Shown here: positions 1-8,055 of the stretch, piece after piece
Numbering within the stretch: the stretch's first letter is position 1
Layout of the letters: the number at the start of each line of letters is the position of its first letter
IMG/VR virus record: IMGVR_UViG_3300009001_000076
Location: 1-26,723 of that record
Reading direction: 5' to 3' (one strand)
DNA from: a virus
DNA length: 26,723 nt
Program-made: the position numbers and the translations under genes
The notes under the pieces: generated by a model
What the model saw: only the letters and a program-made list of their open reading frames with translations
Told to the model about the DNA's origin: nothing
The model's database searches: none

Positions 1-7
1 ACACCTG

Positions 8-223
8 TCAACCCCCAGGAACAAATTCTTTTGGAGTATACCAAACCTTTTGATGATGTATGCGTCCAAGCAGTTCTTGTATCTCACGCATTTCTGCTCT
101 TAACTGTTCGCTGGTATCACCTTCAGCAATGGCTAAACCTCTACGGCCCGCCTTTGCTCTTAATGCTGATTCTATAACCTCAATGTCTCTTACAGTGAGT
201 TTGAATTCTGTATTTGGCTTCAA
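8..223 (-). CDS. small conserved-type phage protein, unknown function
   Basis: A protein of about 71 residues that starts MKPNTEFKLTVRDIEVIESA. The frame is open to 241, but AGGAGA lies inside that extension at a good distance from the TTG at 221-223, so I take that TTG as the start. It is predicted mostly helical, with a charged middle and a C-terminal end KVWYTPKEFVPGG. The T(V/I)RDIEVIE pattern resembles small proteins of T4-like marine phages, but I assign no function. It lies directly downstream of the tmRNA terminator hairpin on the same strand. The stop is near the left edge and the gene looks complete. Confidence 0.7.
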   Translation of the reverse strand: MKPNTEFKLTVRDIEVIESALRAKAGRRGLAIAEGDTSEQLRAEMREIQELLGRIHHQKVWYTPKEFVPGG

Positions 224-240
224 TCTGTGTCTCCTATACA

Positions 241-265
241 AAAGAAAGCACCCGAAGGTGCTTTC
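241..265 (-). terminator. rho-independent terminator of the tmRNA gene
   Basis: Perfect 9-bp stem (244-252 with 257-265) closed by a four-base loop (TTCG read on the minus strand) and followed on the minus strand by TTTCTTTTG-type sequence. It lies downstream of the tmRNA coding piece and just before the start of the next minus-strand gene. Confidence 0.75.
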
Positions 266-561
266 CTGCTATGTTTGGTAACAAGGTCTAACTACCCCGT
301 AGCGATCAAGCCGCTAATGCCATCTCTGGCGCATAATTGTCGTTTGCAATTATAATGTTTGACCAATAACGCAGTCATCCGGTTAACTCCACTTCACTAC
401 AACACTGGTCGATCCTAGTTCATCCCCATCATAGATACACTGCTTTCTACCTCTACAGTGGCCACTGCTTACGCTGGTATAACGTCCCACAGTGTATCTA
501 TGGTGGAGATGCGCGGTACTGCCCCGCGGTCCCATATGCTTTCATGTTGCTTCAACGCTAA
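266..561 (-). ncRNA. ssrA: circularly permuted two-piece tmRNA (alphaproteobacterial type)
   Basis: tmRNA rescues stalled ribosomes and tags the unfinished peptide for proteolysis. Minus-strand order is acceptor piece, intervening segment, coding piece. The acceptor piece has a T-stem CGCGG/CCGCG (512-528) around the loop GGCAGTA, then CATCTCC-A-CCA (511-501) with an encoded CCA. The intervening segment (428-500) is closed by a long inverted repeat (431-442 with 490-501). The coding piece opens with GGGGATG (427-421), which pairs with CATCTCC through one G-U, and continues GAACTAGGATCGAC, close to the canonical tmRNA 5' region. The tag reads ANDNYAPEMALAA then TGA (347-306). The permuted order is known in alphaproteobacteria; presence in a phage suggests capture from such a host. 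The outer ends are inferred from the upstream promoter and downstream terminator. Confidence 0.93.
306..347 (-). other. tmRNA proteolysis tag reading frame
   Basis: The resume codon GCA is at 347-345 and the frame reads A-N-D-N-Y-A-P-E-M-A-L-A-A followed by TGA at 308-306. The hydrophobic ALAA end is the usual ClpXP/ClpAP degron, and the ANDN(Y/F) start is typical of alphaproteobacterial tags. Confidence 0.92.
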
Positions 562-566
562 CAGTT

Positions 567-574
567 TATTTATA
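567..574 (-). promoter_or_regulatory. T4-type late promoter TATAAATA for tmRNA
   Basis: A perfect TATAAATA on the minus strand. With T4 late geometry (motif at -13 to -6), transcription would start near 561, about 33 bases before the T-stem of the acceptor piece. No protein start lies between it and the tmRNA, so the RNA appears to be its target. Confidence 0.65.
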
Positions 575-582
575 ACACAAGT

Positions 583-798
583 TTATTTGTGTGTCAAACG
601 TTTTTTTGCTTGACGTTTTGCCCAGGCTGCTTCAAACCCTAACTCAGCATATTGAGCTCTTTCGTGATTGCCCCATAGTCTACGGAAATATGATTCATAT
701 GTAGACATAATATCTTTATCACTCCAACTTTCAGGAATAAGTTGACCTTTGACCATCCAGTAAAAACGATTAGCTTCTTTGCGTTCAAAATATGTCAT
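583..798 (-). CDS. small phage protein, predicted leaderless, unknown function
   Basis: A protein of 71 residues starting MTYFERKEANRFYWMVKGQL, rich in aromatic and charged residues and ending in a basic stretch (KRQAKKRLTHK). I do not recognise the family. There is no Shine-Dalgarno before the ATG. Instead TGTAAATA lies at 804-811, exactly five bases upstream, so a T4-type late start would put +1 on the A of the ATG. The gene follows a strong terminator and so appears to form its own late unit ahead of the tmRNA promoter. It could be an unknown virion or late-phase protein. Confidence 0.65.
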   Translation of the reverse strand: MTYFERKEANRFYWMVKGQLIPESWSDKDIMSTYESYFRRLWGNHERAQYAELGFEAAWAKRQAKKRLTHK

Positions 799-803
799 AA
801 AAA

Positions 804-811
804 TATTTACA
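804..811 (-). promoter_or_regulatory. late promoter TGTAAATA, leaderless geometry
   Basis: An NNTAAATA motif with five T residues between it and the ATG at 798. Under the T4 -13/-6 spacing the predicted +1 is the A of the start codon. It overlaps the U-tract of the preceding terminator. Confidence 0.5.
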
Positions 812-850
812 AAAAAAAAGGATTATAACGCTAACATACGCTATAATCCT
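811..850 (-). terminator. rho-independent terminator after the histone-like gene
   Basis: An 11-bp stem (820-830 with 839-849) with one G-U pair when read on the minus strand, an 8-base loop, and a run of nine T on the minus strand (819-811). It ends the HAD/histone-like unit. Confidence 0.85.
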
Positions 851-871
851 TCGATTTTATAAATGCATTTT

Positions 872-1048
872 TTACATTGCGTTCTTTTTATCTTGAATTT
901 CTGCGCGGCGGTTTTTAGTTAGTTTACCTAAATCACCTAGTGCTTTACGAGCACGAGTTGCTGCTGCTTTTACACCTTTTTCATCAAAGGTTTCGGCTTC
1001 TTTCAAGTAATTATTAAACGCTTGAACGATTTCTTCATGTAAAGTCAT
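872..1048 (-). CDS. histone H1-like (Hc1-type) small DNA-binding protein
   Basis: A 58-residue protein starting MTLHEEIVQAFNNYLKEAET. The core KGVKAAATRARKALGDL followed by a basic helix ending AEIQDKKNAM matches the pattern of short bacterial histone-H1-like proteins (K-G-x-K-A-A-x-R-x-R-K-A). Such proteins bind DNA without sequence specificity. The ATG overlaps the HAD stop as TAATG, so translation is probably coupled. A strong terminator follows. The assignment rests on motif recall only; the alternative is an unrelated helical basic peptide. It may compact phage DNA or disturb the host nucleoid. Confidence 0.75.
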   Translation of the reverse strand: MTLHEEIVQAFNNYLKEAETFDEKGVKAAATRARKALGDLGKLTKNRRAEIQDKKNAM

Positions 1049-1632
1049 TATTTTTCTCCTGTAATAATAATATCATAAATGTCTTTCCAGTTACGTACCT
1101 TTGTTGCTTTTCCTGTATAAGTTTTATTATGTTCATGGTTAATTAAGATTCCATTTAATCCAAAATTTATACCAACATCTACGTTTTCTGGTTTATCTTC
1201 AATCCAGTAGCAACCACTACCTTCATAAACTGCTAATTCTTCGTCTTTGTCTGCACCTGTATCTAGATAAACGTATTTTTCAAATACAGTGTCTCCAAAC
1301 ATTTCACGCAAATTTTTAGTACGTAAATGTTGCGAATAATCATCATTACTTAAACTTGTGATTGCATGAAATATATATCCATGTTCGGTGTGCAGCTTCT
1401 TTACAAAATGGATTGCATCACGTAAAGGAGGAAGTTTGCGGATCCATGCACTTTCGTTAAACATACGAATTAGACGCTTTGTTTCTGTTTTTTCTAATCC
1501 GTATTTAACGTCCATTAAATAACAGCCAGTTTCTTTGACTGTGTAACCATGACGTTTCATCCATTGATCGAAACTATATTCCCAATCTAATAGTACACCG
1601 TCACAGTCTGTAAGTATTACTTTATTTTTCAT
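1048..1632 (-). CDS. HAD-superfamily phosphatase
   Basis: A 194-residue haloacid-dehalogenase-fold hydrolase. Motif I is TDCDGVLLDW (nucleophile D9, acid/base D11). Motif II is the ITS at 91-93. Motif IV is WIEDKPENV (E145, D146), followed by GLNGILINHEHN. Length and motifs fit phage HAD phosphatases related to 5'-nucleotidases, so dephosphorylation of a nucleotide or other small phosphate ester is likely, but the substrate cannot be read from sequence. GAGAGG gives a Shine-Dalgarno, and the gene is followed directly by the histone-like gene (TAATG). Confidence 0.88.
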   Translation of the reverse strand: MKNKVILTDCDGVLLDWEYSFDQWMKRHGYTVKETGCYLMDVKYGLEKTETKRLIRMFNESAWIRKLPPLRDAIHFVKKLHTEHGYIFHAITSLSNDDYSQHLRTKNLREMFGDTVFEKYVYLDTGADKDEELAVYEGSGCYWIEDKPENVDVGINFGLNGILINHEHNKTYTGKATKVRNWKDIYDIIITGEK

Positions 1633-1663
1633 TTTGCCTCTCTTAGCCTAAATTTTACTATGT

Positions 1664-1695
1664 ATTATACTAACATAGTTTGAATAATTTGTCAA
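1664..1695 (-). promoter_or_regulatory. possible sigma70 promoter for HAD/histone-like unit
   Basis: TTGACA (1695-1690) and TATAAT (1669-1664) on the minus strand are both perfect matches. The spacer is 20 bases, longer than optimal, which lowers confidence. It lies about 35 bases upstream of the HAD start. Confidence 0.4.
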
Positions 1696-1696
1696 C

Positions 1697-2014
1697 CTAT
1701 TCGTTATGTTCCGTATCGTCTGAGCCTGATATTATTCTTGCTTTGTAAATTCCGTCACGTCCTACTTGGTCATCTACTCTTGCTTCTAATTTACCATTTA
1801 CTTCAACTGTGCCGCTGCCTGTGATAATATAATCTTTATGTCCGCAATCTGTTTCTACACAGTCACCCACTCTAGCAACAGGACGACCGTTAATTTCTGT
1901 ATCCGGGCTTCCTGTTATAATTCTTCCTTTGGTTGCAAGTGGTGGAGAATGGCTTGGATGAAAACAAGTTCCATCTGTTTGATCGTTTAATCTTGCACTA
2001 GGTTTTCCACTCAT
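1697..2014 (-). CDS. PAAR-domain spike tip protein
   Basis: A 105-residue PAAR-type protein. It starts MSGKPSARLNDQTDGTCFHP and contains the repeated G-x-P-x-A-R-x-G/N-D pattern (PSARLND, RPVARVGD, KLEARVDD). His and Cys residues are placed as in zinc-binding tips (TCFHPSH, ETDCGHKDYI). PAAR proteins form the sharp metal-stabilised tip of contractile tail spikes such as T4 gp5.4. Its ATG overlaps the stop of the large upstream gene (TAATG), so that neighbour is probably also baseplate or tail. The alternative, a T6SS PAAR, is excluded by the phage context. Confidence 0.9.
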   Translation of the reverse strand: MSGKPSARLNDQTDGTCFHPSHSPPLATKGRIITGSPDTEINGRPVARVGDCVETDCGHKDYIITGSGTVEVNGKLEARVDDQVGRDGIYKARIISGSDDTEHNE

Positions 2015-4011
2015 TAGAGGTATCCACCCGTGCGATCAACGCTGTCGCTGCTATAGTATCCTGAAATTCTAGCACCACCTGTAATGTCAGGTGACGGATT
2101 TGCTAATATCGGCGGTTCCGTTCTTGCAATCAGCGATTCAAATAACGGAAAAGCAGTGTTACATCTCGATATAATCAAATCTCTAGCATTGTCTAATAAT
2201 GATGCGCCTGCGTCTGCAAGACTTTTTGCAGTACTTGCCGCGCTGTTTGCAACATTTGAAATCATATTTGATGTGACTTTTACAAAATCAAATTCATTAT
2301 ATTCAGCTTCGATTTTTGCTGCTTCGATTTGTTTTTTCATATCAATTTCAGTCTGTTTAGCAAGTTTTGCTGCGGCTAATAAATCTTTATCAAAGCCTCC
2401 TAACCCTGCTGTTGCTGCAACTGCTGATTTTTTTGCTGTTTCAACTATAGGACCAAACGGTTTCATTGCATTGTAATGTTCTTTAAATGAACGTTCATTT
2501 GAATCTGCGCCTGAAATAATATCTGTGGTAGGATTCATTGGTCCTAAACTAAATGTTTTTCCGCCTATTGTAATTGATTTACTTTTTGAAGGAGCAGTAT
2601 ATTCTGGTATACCAGATGGTAAGCTATCTGTTGTATCTAGGACAGGTTTTCTATAACCAATTACATTATTAGTAACGCCGTATTCTTCTTCTACATCTAC
2701 TCTTGTACCAGTTCGTTCGTTCCATGCTTCTTCCCATTCATTTACAGGAAGATAATTTGTTCCTGCCACAATAAAGAGTTCGCCGCCATTAACGTTGTTT
2801 ACACGAACTAGTCTTTCACTAGGAGATACAGTATTTGCTGCTACGGCTGTTTGAAATTGTACTAAACCTGGAAAAGTAAGAACATTATCTGTCGCTATAT
2901 AAGGAACTTCTAAAATGTTATTTTCAATTTCAAACTGTTGATCTTTGGATATAGTTGTGTTACCAGTATTTGTTATTTCGTATCTATAGTAAGGATCAAA
3001 CCCAGATTCGTTTTCATAAAGAACATATGTACTATTTACTTTTGACCCAGGTTCATAAGGAGAACCTAATCTTAAATTATATAATAGTGCAGGATTGTCT
3101 TGTCCAAACACACTTGTAAGTTCTTCAACAGTAACTCTAATATGGGCGGCGGTGTTGTATCTAATATTAGTTAATGTTACAGTATCAAACTGTTCTGGTT
3201 TTGGTTCTGCTCCACTTCTAGGATCACTGCGTTCCATTATGTTTGAGTTTTCAGCAATATCGGCAATAGCCGATGTAACTGCTTTACTTGCAGTTTTTGC
3301 AATATTTTTTGCAATATCTGCTGCGGCATTTAACATGCCTTCTTTGCCTGTCGCAATATTACTATTTGCTGTAGTAATCGCACTATTTGCAGTACTAAAC
3401 GCCGAAGCAACTGGCGACATTATACTGTTGAATGTATTGATTATATTAGTAACAACTGCTTGGTGATATGCTCTTTGTTCTTCCCAATCTAAAGCATAGT
3501 CTCCATTCAAAATACCTAGCTCTAGGTTAAGAGTATTATTAAAGAAGGTATAATCATCTATAATTGATTGTTGTGCAGCAACATCGTCTGCATATCCAGG
3601 ATCTACAGGATCTAAACCATCTATTACATCTTGTGCATTATCAATAATTGTATTGTTATCTGCTATTGTATTGCTATACCAACTGTTAGAACTTGCAATT
3701 TGCGCTTGTTCTGCTACGGCTCTGTCAACTGTTTCCTCATACGGAAGTAACTTAGCGTTTACTCTAGCAACTATGCCTTGCAATACTGGAACAATCGGAA
3801 TCATTAACTGTGTTAAGTCACCTAGTTCTTTAAAGCAATCTCCAGCAGCAATAATTGCAACATCTTGTGCTGCCGCAGAAGTTTCATCTGTTTGCGCTGC
3901 TGTACTTTTGCCAGTATTTGAAATATCACCTGTGTCGAGGTTCATAGTATCGCACGAAGCAATACCTAGAGCTAATGTTTCAGAAATAATACTAGGTAAT
4001 GATACTGGCAT
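2014..4011 (-). CDS. large putative baseplate/tail structural protein
   Basis: A 665-residue protein starting MPVSLPSIISETLALGIASC. Residues of about 1-290 are Ala/Asn/Asp rich and predicted helical with heptad-like stretches. About 290-520 is richer in beta and aromatic residues, and about 540-640 is again helical. A Shine-Dalgarno AAAGGA precedes the ATG. I do not recognise a named family. The direct overlap with the PAAR tip gene suggests a hub, spike or tail-associated protein; low-complexity helical character also fits a tail fibre or rod. No catalytic motif is visible. Confidence 0.72.
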   Translation of the reverse strand: MPVSLPSIISETLALGIASCDTMNLDTGDISNTGKSTAAQTDETSAAAQDVAIIAAGDCFKELGDLTQLMIPIVPVLQGIVARVNAKLLPYEETVDRAVAEQAQIASSNSWYSNTIADNNTIIDNAQDVIDGLDPVDPGYADDVAAQQSIIDDYTFFNNTLNLELGILNGDYALDWEEQRAYHQAVVTNIINTFNSIMSPVASAFSTANSAITTANSNIATGKEGMLNAAADIAKNIAKTASKAVTSAIADIAENSNIMERSDPRSGAEPKPEQFDTVTLTNIRYNTAAHIRVTVEELTSVFGQDNPALLYNLRLGSPYEPGSKVNSTYVLYENESGFDPYYRYEITNTGNTTISKDQQFEIENNILEVPYIATDNVLTFPGLVQFQTAVAANTVSPSERLVRVNNVNGGELFIVAGTNYLPVNEWEEAWNERTGTRVDVEEEYGVTNNVIGYRKPVLDTTDSLPSGIPEYTAPSKSKSITIGGKTFSLGPMNPTTDIISGADSNERSFKEHYNAMKPFGPIVETAKKSAVAATAGLGGFDKDLLAAAKLAKQTEIDMKKQIEAAKIEAEYNEFDFVKVTSNMISNVANSAASTAKSLADAGASLLDNARDLIISRCNTAFPLFESLIARTEPPILANPSPDITGGARISGYYSSDSVDRTGGYL

Positions 4012-4020
4012 TTAGATCCT

Positions 4021-4311
4021 TTATGCTAACTGTATTCCAGAAGTGCTTGATACGTACTGCTTGGCCATTTCGCCGTCAGTTTTGTGAATTACCAAACACG
4101 CACTCTTATTTATTTTGATTTTTGCTTCTGGATTAATAGTAATTGCAAAAGGACCTAATCCAACGCCTTGAGCAGATGCTACAAGTTGCATTGGTTTTTC
4201 TACTGTGATTTGATTGTCGTTTTCTTCTACAAAACGAGCAACAATTTCTTCGCCTGCTGTTGTTTTAATTGTAATAGTGTCTGTTGCCTTGTAGGGTGTT
4301 TCAATTATCAT
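4021..4311 (-). CDS. small beta-rich protein, possibly Sm/LSm-like
   Basis: A 96-residue protein starting MIIETPYKATDTITIKTTAG. Residues 10-45 (TITIKTTAGEEIVARFVEEN) alternate as in the Sm1 half-barrel, where a small protein binds RNA or ligand. The following NQITVEKPMQLV fits the next strand. This is a fold guess only. Its ATG overlaps the glutaredoxin stop (ATGA), so it is the last gene of the nrdB-glutaredoxin unit. A role in RNR biology is not implied by sequence; it may simply share the transcript. Confidence 0.6.
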   Translation of the reverse strand: MIIETPYKATDTITIKTTAGEEIVARFVEENDNQITVEKPMQLVASAQGVGLGPFAITINPEAKIKINKSACLVIHKTDGEMAKQYVSSTSGIQLA

Positions 4312-4559
4312 AAAGTGTGTCCTGTTCCTGTGTAATTCGTTTCTTCTACATATTTTGTAAACTGTTCATAGCCGCCAACTTTTAGTCCATTGACAACAAT
4401 CTGTGGGAATGTTCTAGCTTCTGGGAATTCTTCTAAAACTCGTTCACGTTCAAAGTCTTTGCCCAGTTCTAAATATTCAAATTGATATCCACGTTGTTCA
4501 CAAAATGCTTTTGCTTTTGTGCATGAAGGACATGCTGGTTTACCCCAAATGTAAATCAT
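4308..4559 (-). CDS. glutaredoxin
   Basis: An 83-residue glutaredoxin. The dithiol active site is C10-P-S-C13 within GKPACPSCTKA, the cis-proline motif is TFPQI, and the glutathione-binding GG is in VGGYEQF. It reduces the C-terminal cysteine pair of NrdA so that ribonucleotide reduction can turn over, as T4 nrdC does. It overlaps nrdB upstream and the LSm-like gene downstream, each by ATGA, which points to coupled translation and stoichiometric supply with the reductase. Confidence 0.93.
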   Translation of the reverse strand: MIYIWGKPACPSCTKAKAFCEQRGYQFEYLELGKDFERERVLEEFPEARTFPQIVVNGLKVGGYEQFTKYVEETNYTGTGHTL

Positions 4560-5659
4560 AATGAAAATCCTTTTAAACTGTCTTTATCTACATCTTGCTT
4601 GATGCCACCAATAACATAAGACTCAACTTCTGTTTCTTGTGGAGCAACTTGCAAGCCTGAACTTGACAACCAGTGTTGTGTCCACGGTAATGGGTTTGTA
4701 TTTACTGGCTGGTCAAAAATAGCGTTCAAGCCAATTGCCTTTAGACGACGATTTGCAATGTACTCTACATACTGGTGAAGTAGTGTAGCATTAAGTCCAA
4801 TCATAGAACCATCTTTGAACAAGTACTCTGCCCAATCTTTTTCTTCTACAACACACTCACGCCATAGATCATAAACTTCTTCTTCACACTCTTTTGCAAT
4901 CTTAGCCATCTCTGGATCGTCTTTGCCTTGTGCCCAAAGTTTCAATACGTGTGTGCTTAATGCAAGATGCTGTGCTTCATCACGAGCAATCAATGAAATA
5001 ATCTTTGCACTACCTTCCATTAGCTTTAGTTCTCCAAAGCCAAACGTGCAAGCAAATGACACATAGAAGCGTAATCCTTCTAGAATATTCACTGTTTGCA
5101 TCGCAAGATACAACTTCTTTTTAACATCACGCAAATTACCTTCTTTACGATGAAAATATGCATCAGCTGCTTCGTTAAACTCATCGTAGTATTTGGTAAC
5201 GCTTTGAGCACGAGCAAGAATTTTTTCGTCGTCAAGTATTGTATCAAATACTTCACTCGGGTCTGCATACACGTTTTTCATAATATGTGTATAAGAACGT
5301 GAATGGATTGTTTCAAAAAAATCCCAAGTAACAATACAGCCTTCTAGCTCAGGCAGCGATACGTGCGGCAAAAATGCTAGGCATGGACCTCGACCTTGTA
5401 CACTGTCAAGTAGTGTTTGATACTTTAGGTTAGCAGTAAAGATATGCTTTTGCTCAGGACGGAAGTTCTGATAGTCTGCTCTATCTTTTTGTAACGATAC
5501 TTCTTCAGGCCGCCAAAAGTAACCAAGCATTGTTTGGTTAAGTTTGTCAAACACAGGAAACTTAAAAGTATCATATCTTTGTGTGTTTTGATCTGCTCCA
5601 AAAAACATTGGCTGTTTTGTGAAGTCTACTTTGTCTTTATTAAAAACTGTCTTTGACAT
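4556..5659 (-). CDS. nrdB: class Ia ribonucleotide reductase small subunit
   Basis: A 367-residue beta subunit that makes and holds the tyrosyl radical for ribonucleotide reduction. The dimetal ligands are visible: D62 (DRADYQ), E116 and H119 (ETIHSRSYTH), with radical tyrosine Y123, then ARDEAQH further on. It is most like the E. coli and T4 class Ia proteins (WRPEEVSLQKDRADY, PELE). The C-terminus DSLKGFSL matches the tail that docks on NrdA. It lies about 60 bases after nrdA and overlaps the glutaredoxin gene by ATGA. A sigma70-like promoter candidate (TTGACT-17-TAAAGT) lies between the two nrd genes. Confidence 0.97.
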   Translation of the reverse strand: MSKTVFNKDKVDFTKQPMFFGADQNTQRYDTFKFPVFDKLNQTMLGYFWRPEEVSLQKDRADYQNFRPEQKHIFTANLKYQTLLDSVQGRGPCLAFLPHVSLPELEGCIVTWDFFETIHSRSYTHIMKNVYADPSEVFDTILDDEKILARAQSVTKYYDEFNEAADAYFHRKEGNLRDVKKKLYLAMQTVNILEGLRFYVSFACTFGFGELKLMEGSAKIISLIARDEAQHLALSTHVLKLWAQGKDDPEMAKIAKECEEEVYDLWRECVVEEKDWAEYLFKDGSMIGLNATLLHQYVEYIANRRLKAIGLNAIFDQPVNTNPLPWTQHWLSSSGLQVAPQETEVESYVIGGIKQDVDKDSLKGFSL

Positions 5660-5687
5660 TTTCTATCCTATAAATTATTACTTTTTT

Positions 5688-5716
5688 ACTTTACACTAAT
5701 TATTAAAATAAGTCAA
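5688..5716 (-). promoter_or_regulatory. possible sigma70 promoter for nrdB-grx-LSm
   Basis: TTGACT (5716-5711), a 17-base spacer and TAAAGT (5693-5688) on the minus strand, between nrdA and nrdB. Spacing is ideal and the -10 is imperfect. Confidence 0.4.
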
Positions 5717-5719
5717 CCA

Positions 5720-8032
5720 TTAAATTGCACATGCTTCGCATGCTTCTTCATCCTGCATATTATCTTGCATTTGTGTTGACATTAAAACTTCTTGTGGTTT
5801 TTCTTCTTCTAGTTCACTTGGATCAGTTTTGTAATCGTAAGTGTTTTGATAATAAGAAGTTTTCCATCCGTACTTGTAAGTGTTTAGTAAATCTTGTAAC
5901 ATTACACTCATAGGCACTTCGTTGTCAGGGTACTGTGTTGGGTTATAACTCCAGTTACCTGAAATAGCTTGATCAAAAAATTTCTGCATGACTGCAACAA
6001 TATTGATATATCCTTCGTTGCTTGGCATGTCCCATAGTAGGGTATAGTAGTTTTTTAACGACTGATATTGTGGAACAATCTGCTTTAGAGGTCCTTTTTT
6101 AGATTTTTTAACACTTAGATATCCACGTGGCGGTTCAATGCCATTTGTTGCATTTGACACAACTGAGCTCGACTCGCTTGGCATCTGTGCGCTTAGTGTA
6201 CTATGACGTAGTCCATGATTAACAATATCACTGCGTAGTTCTTCCCAATCATAATTCAATTTGTGTGGAACAATAGTATCAACATCTTTTTTATATGTAT
6301 CAATTGGCAGAATACCGTCTGCATATTTTGTACGATCAAATGCATCACATGCACCACGTTCTTTAGCAAGTGTATTGCTTGCCTTTAACAAATAGTACTG
6401 AAATGCTTCTGTCAAATCGTGTACCAATTTCCATGCGCCTTCGTCTGCATAGTTTACTCTATGTTTAGCAAGATAGTGTGCTAAGCCAATGTATCCTACA
6501 CCTAATGAACGACGAGCCTTTGTTGAAATTTCTGCCGCCTTGATTGGATAGCGTTGATAGTCAATTATTTCTTCTAGAGCACGAACAGCTAAATCGCATA
6601 ATTCTTCTAAATCATCTAAACTTTTAATAACACCTACGTTAATAGCACTTAGGATACATAATGCAATCTCACCTTGTTCATCATCAATGTGTTCCAATGG
6701 CTTAGTTGGTAGTGTAATCTCTTGACACAAATTACTCATGTATACAGGATCTTTAAATGAACTGTGTGTGTTTGCATGATCTACATTCATAATGTAGATA
6801 CGTCCTGTTTCTGCACGTTCTTTAATTAGTGCTGAAAACAATTCCATTGCATCAATTTTCTTTTTCTTAATACTTGTAGCACGTTCGTACTTTTCGTATA
6901 GATCTTGGAACTCGGCTGGATCGCCAAAGTATGCTTCATATAGTCCTGGCACATCGTGTGGTGAGAATAAAGTAATCTCACCTCCACTTAGTAGACGCTC
7001 GTACATTGTTTTGTTCAATTGTATTGAATAGTCTAGTTTACGTACACGATTGTCCTCTGTGCCTTTGTTGTTTTTTAGCACTAAAATGTCTTCGATTTCT
7101 TGATGCCAAAACGGGAAATGTACAGTTGCACTGCCGCCACGCACACCATTCTGTGTACAGCAACGTACTGTGCTTTCGAATTTTTTAAGGAACGGAATGA
7201 TACCTGTGTGTGCAACTTCACCGCCTCTAATTTTTGAGTTTACTCCACGAATGCGTCCTGAATTGATACCAATCCCTGCACGTTGCGCTGTATAACGGCC
7301 AATAGCCATATCGCTAGCAAATATGGAGTCAAGAGTATCATTACTATCAACCAAGACGCAACTAGCAAACTGACGAACAGGGGTACGCACACCAGCCATA
7401 ACGGGTGTAGGTATGTTAATTCTAAAAAGTGAGGTCGCATCATAATATCTCCTTACATAGTGCATTCTATCTTCTTTTGGATAATTAGCAAACAATGTTG
7501 CTGCAATCATCTTATACATAAACTGGGGAGTTTCAAAAATTTCACCTGACGAACGATCTTGTACTAGGTACTTGTCTACAACTTGACGTAGTCCTGCATA
7601 GGTAAAGTTTTCATCACGTTTGTGATGTAGGTAACTGTCTAATCTATCAATTTCTTCGTTAGAATATAAATCTAATATTTCAGCATCATATACACCTCTT
7701 TCAATATTGCGCTGTATCATCTCTTTAAACGAACATGCTTCAAACTGTCCAAATACTTGTTTGTTAACTCCATAACTAAGCAAACGAGCTGCTGCATATT
7801 GATAATTAGGTGTATCTAAAGAGATAAGATCGTTTGCACTGCGAACAAGAACTTCTTGTATTTCATTAGTACTCATGCCATCATAAAATTGAATGTTTGC
7901 ATTCATCTCAATTTGACTTGCACTTACACCGGCTAACCCTTCGCATGCATGCATAACTACTTTGTGAATTTTATCAATATTTAGGTGTTCTTTTTTGCCG
8001 TCACGTTTAACGATCATTGTTCCATTAGACAT
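5720..8032 (-). CDS. nrdA: class Ia ribonucleotide reductase large subunit
   Basis: A 770-residue catalytic subunit converting NDPs to dNDPs for phage DNA synthesis. An ATP-cone occupies about residues 5-90. Active-site residues line up with E. coli NrdA: C225 (FASCVLV) and C459 (ALCILS) as the reducing pair, and N434, C436 (thiyl radical) and E438 in NLCQEITLPT. The radical-path YY lies in SYYQNT. The tail CEACAI supplies the C765/C768 shuttle pair. It is full length and intact. A Shine-Dalgarno AGAGG precedes the ATG. A degenerate late motif ACTAAATA sits at 8056-8063. Confidence 0.97.
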   Translation of the reverse strand: MSNGTMIVKRDGKKEHLNIDKIHKVVMHACEGLAGVSASQIEMNANIQFYDGMSTNEIQEVLVRSANDLISLDTPNYQYAAARLLSYGVNKQVFGQFEACSFKEMIQRNIERGVYDAEILDLYSNEEIDRLDSYLHHKRDENFTYAGLRQVVDKYLVQDRSSGEIFETPQFMYKMIAATLFANYPKEDRMHYVRRYYDATSLFRINIPTPVMAGVRTPVRQFASCVLVDSNDTLDSIFASDMAIGRYTAQRAGIGINSGRIRGVNSKIRGGEVAHTGIIPFLKKFESTVRCCTQNGVRGGSATVHFPFWHQEIEDILVLKNNKGTEDNRVRKLDYSIQLNKTMYERLLSGGEITLFSPHDVPGLYEAYFGDPAEFQDLYEKYERATSIKKKKIDAMELFSALIKERAETGRIYIMNVDHANTHSSFKDPVYMSNLCQEITLPTKPLEHIDDEQGEIALCILSAINVGVIKSLDDLEELCDLAVRALEEIIDYQRYPIKAAEISTKARRSLGVGYIGLAHYLAKHRVNYADEGAWKLVHDLTEAFQYYLLKASNTLAKERGACDAFDRTKYADGILPIDTYKKDVDTIVPHKLNYDWEELRSDIVNHGLRHSTLSAQMPSESSSVVSNATNGIEPPRGYLSVKKSKKGPLKQIVPQYQSLKNYYTLLWDMPSNEGYINIVAVMQKFFDQAISGNWSYNPTQYPDNEVPMSVMLQDLLNTYKYGWKTSYYQNTYDYKTDPSELEEEKPQEVLMSTQMQDNMQDEEACEACAI

Positions 8033-8055
8033 TATTTTTCCTCTTTCTATTTTGA

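Noticed and set aside
3095-4015. Plus-strand open frames within the 665-aa gene
   Set aside because: They are hydrophobic shadows produced by the antisense of Ala/Asn/Thr-rich coding sequence and have no Shine-Dalgarno.
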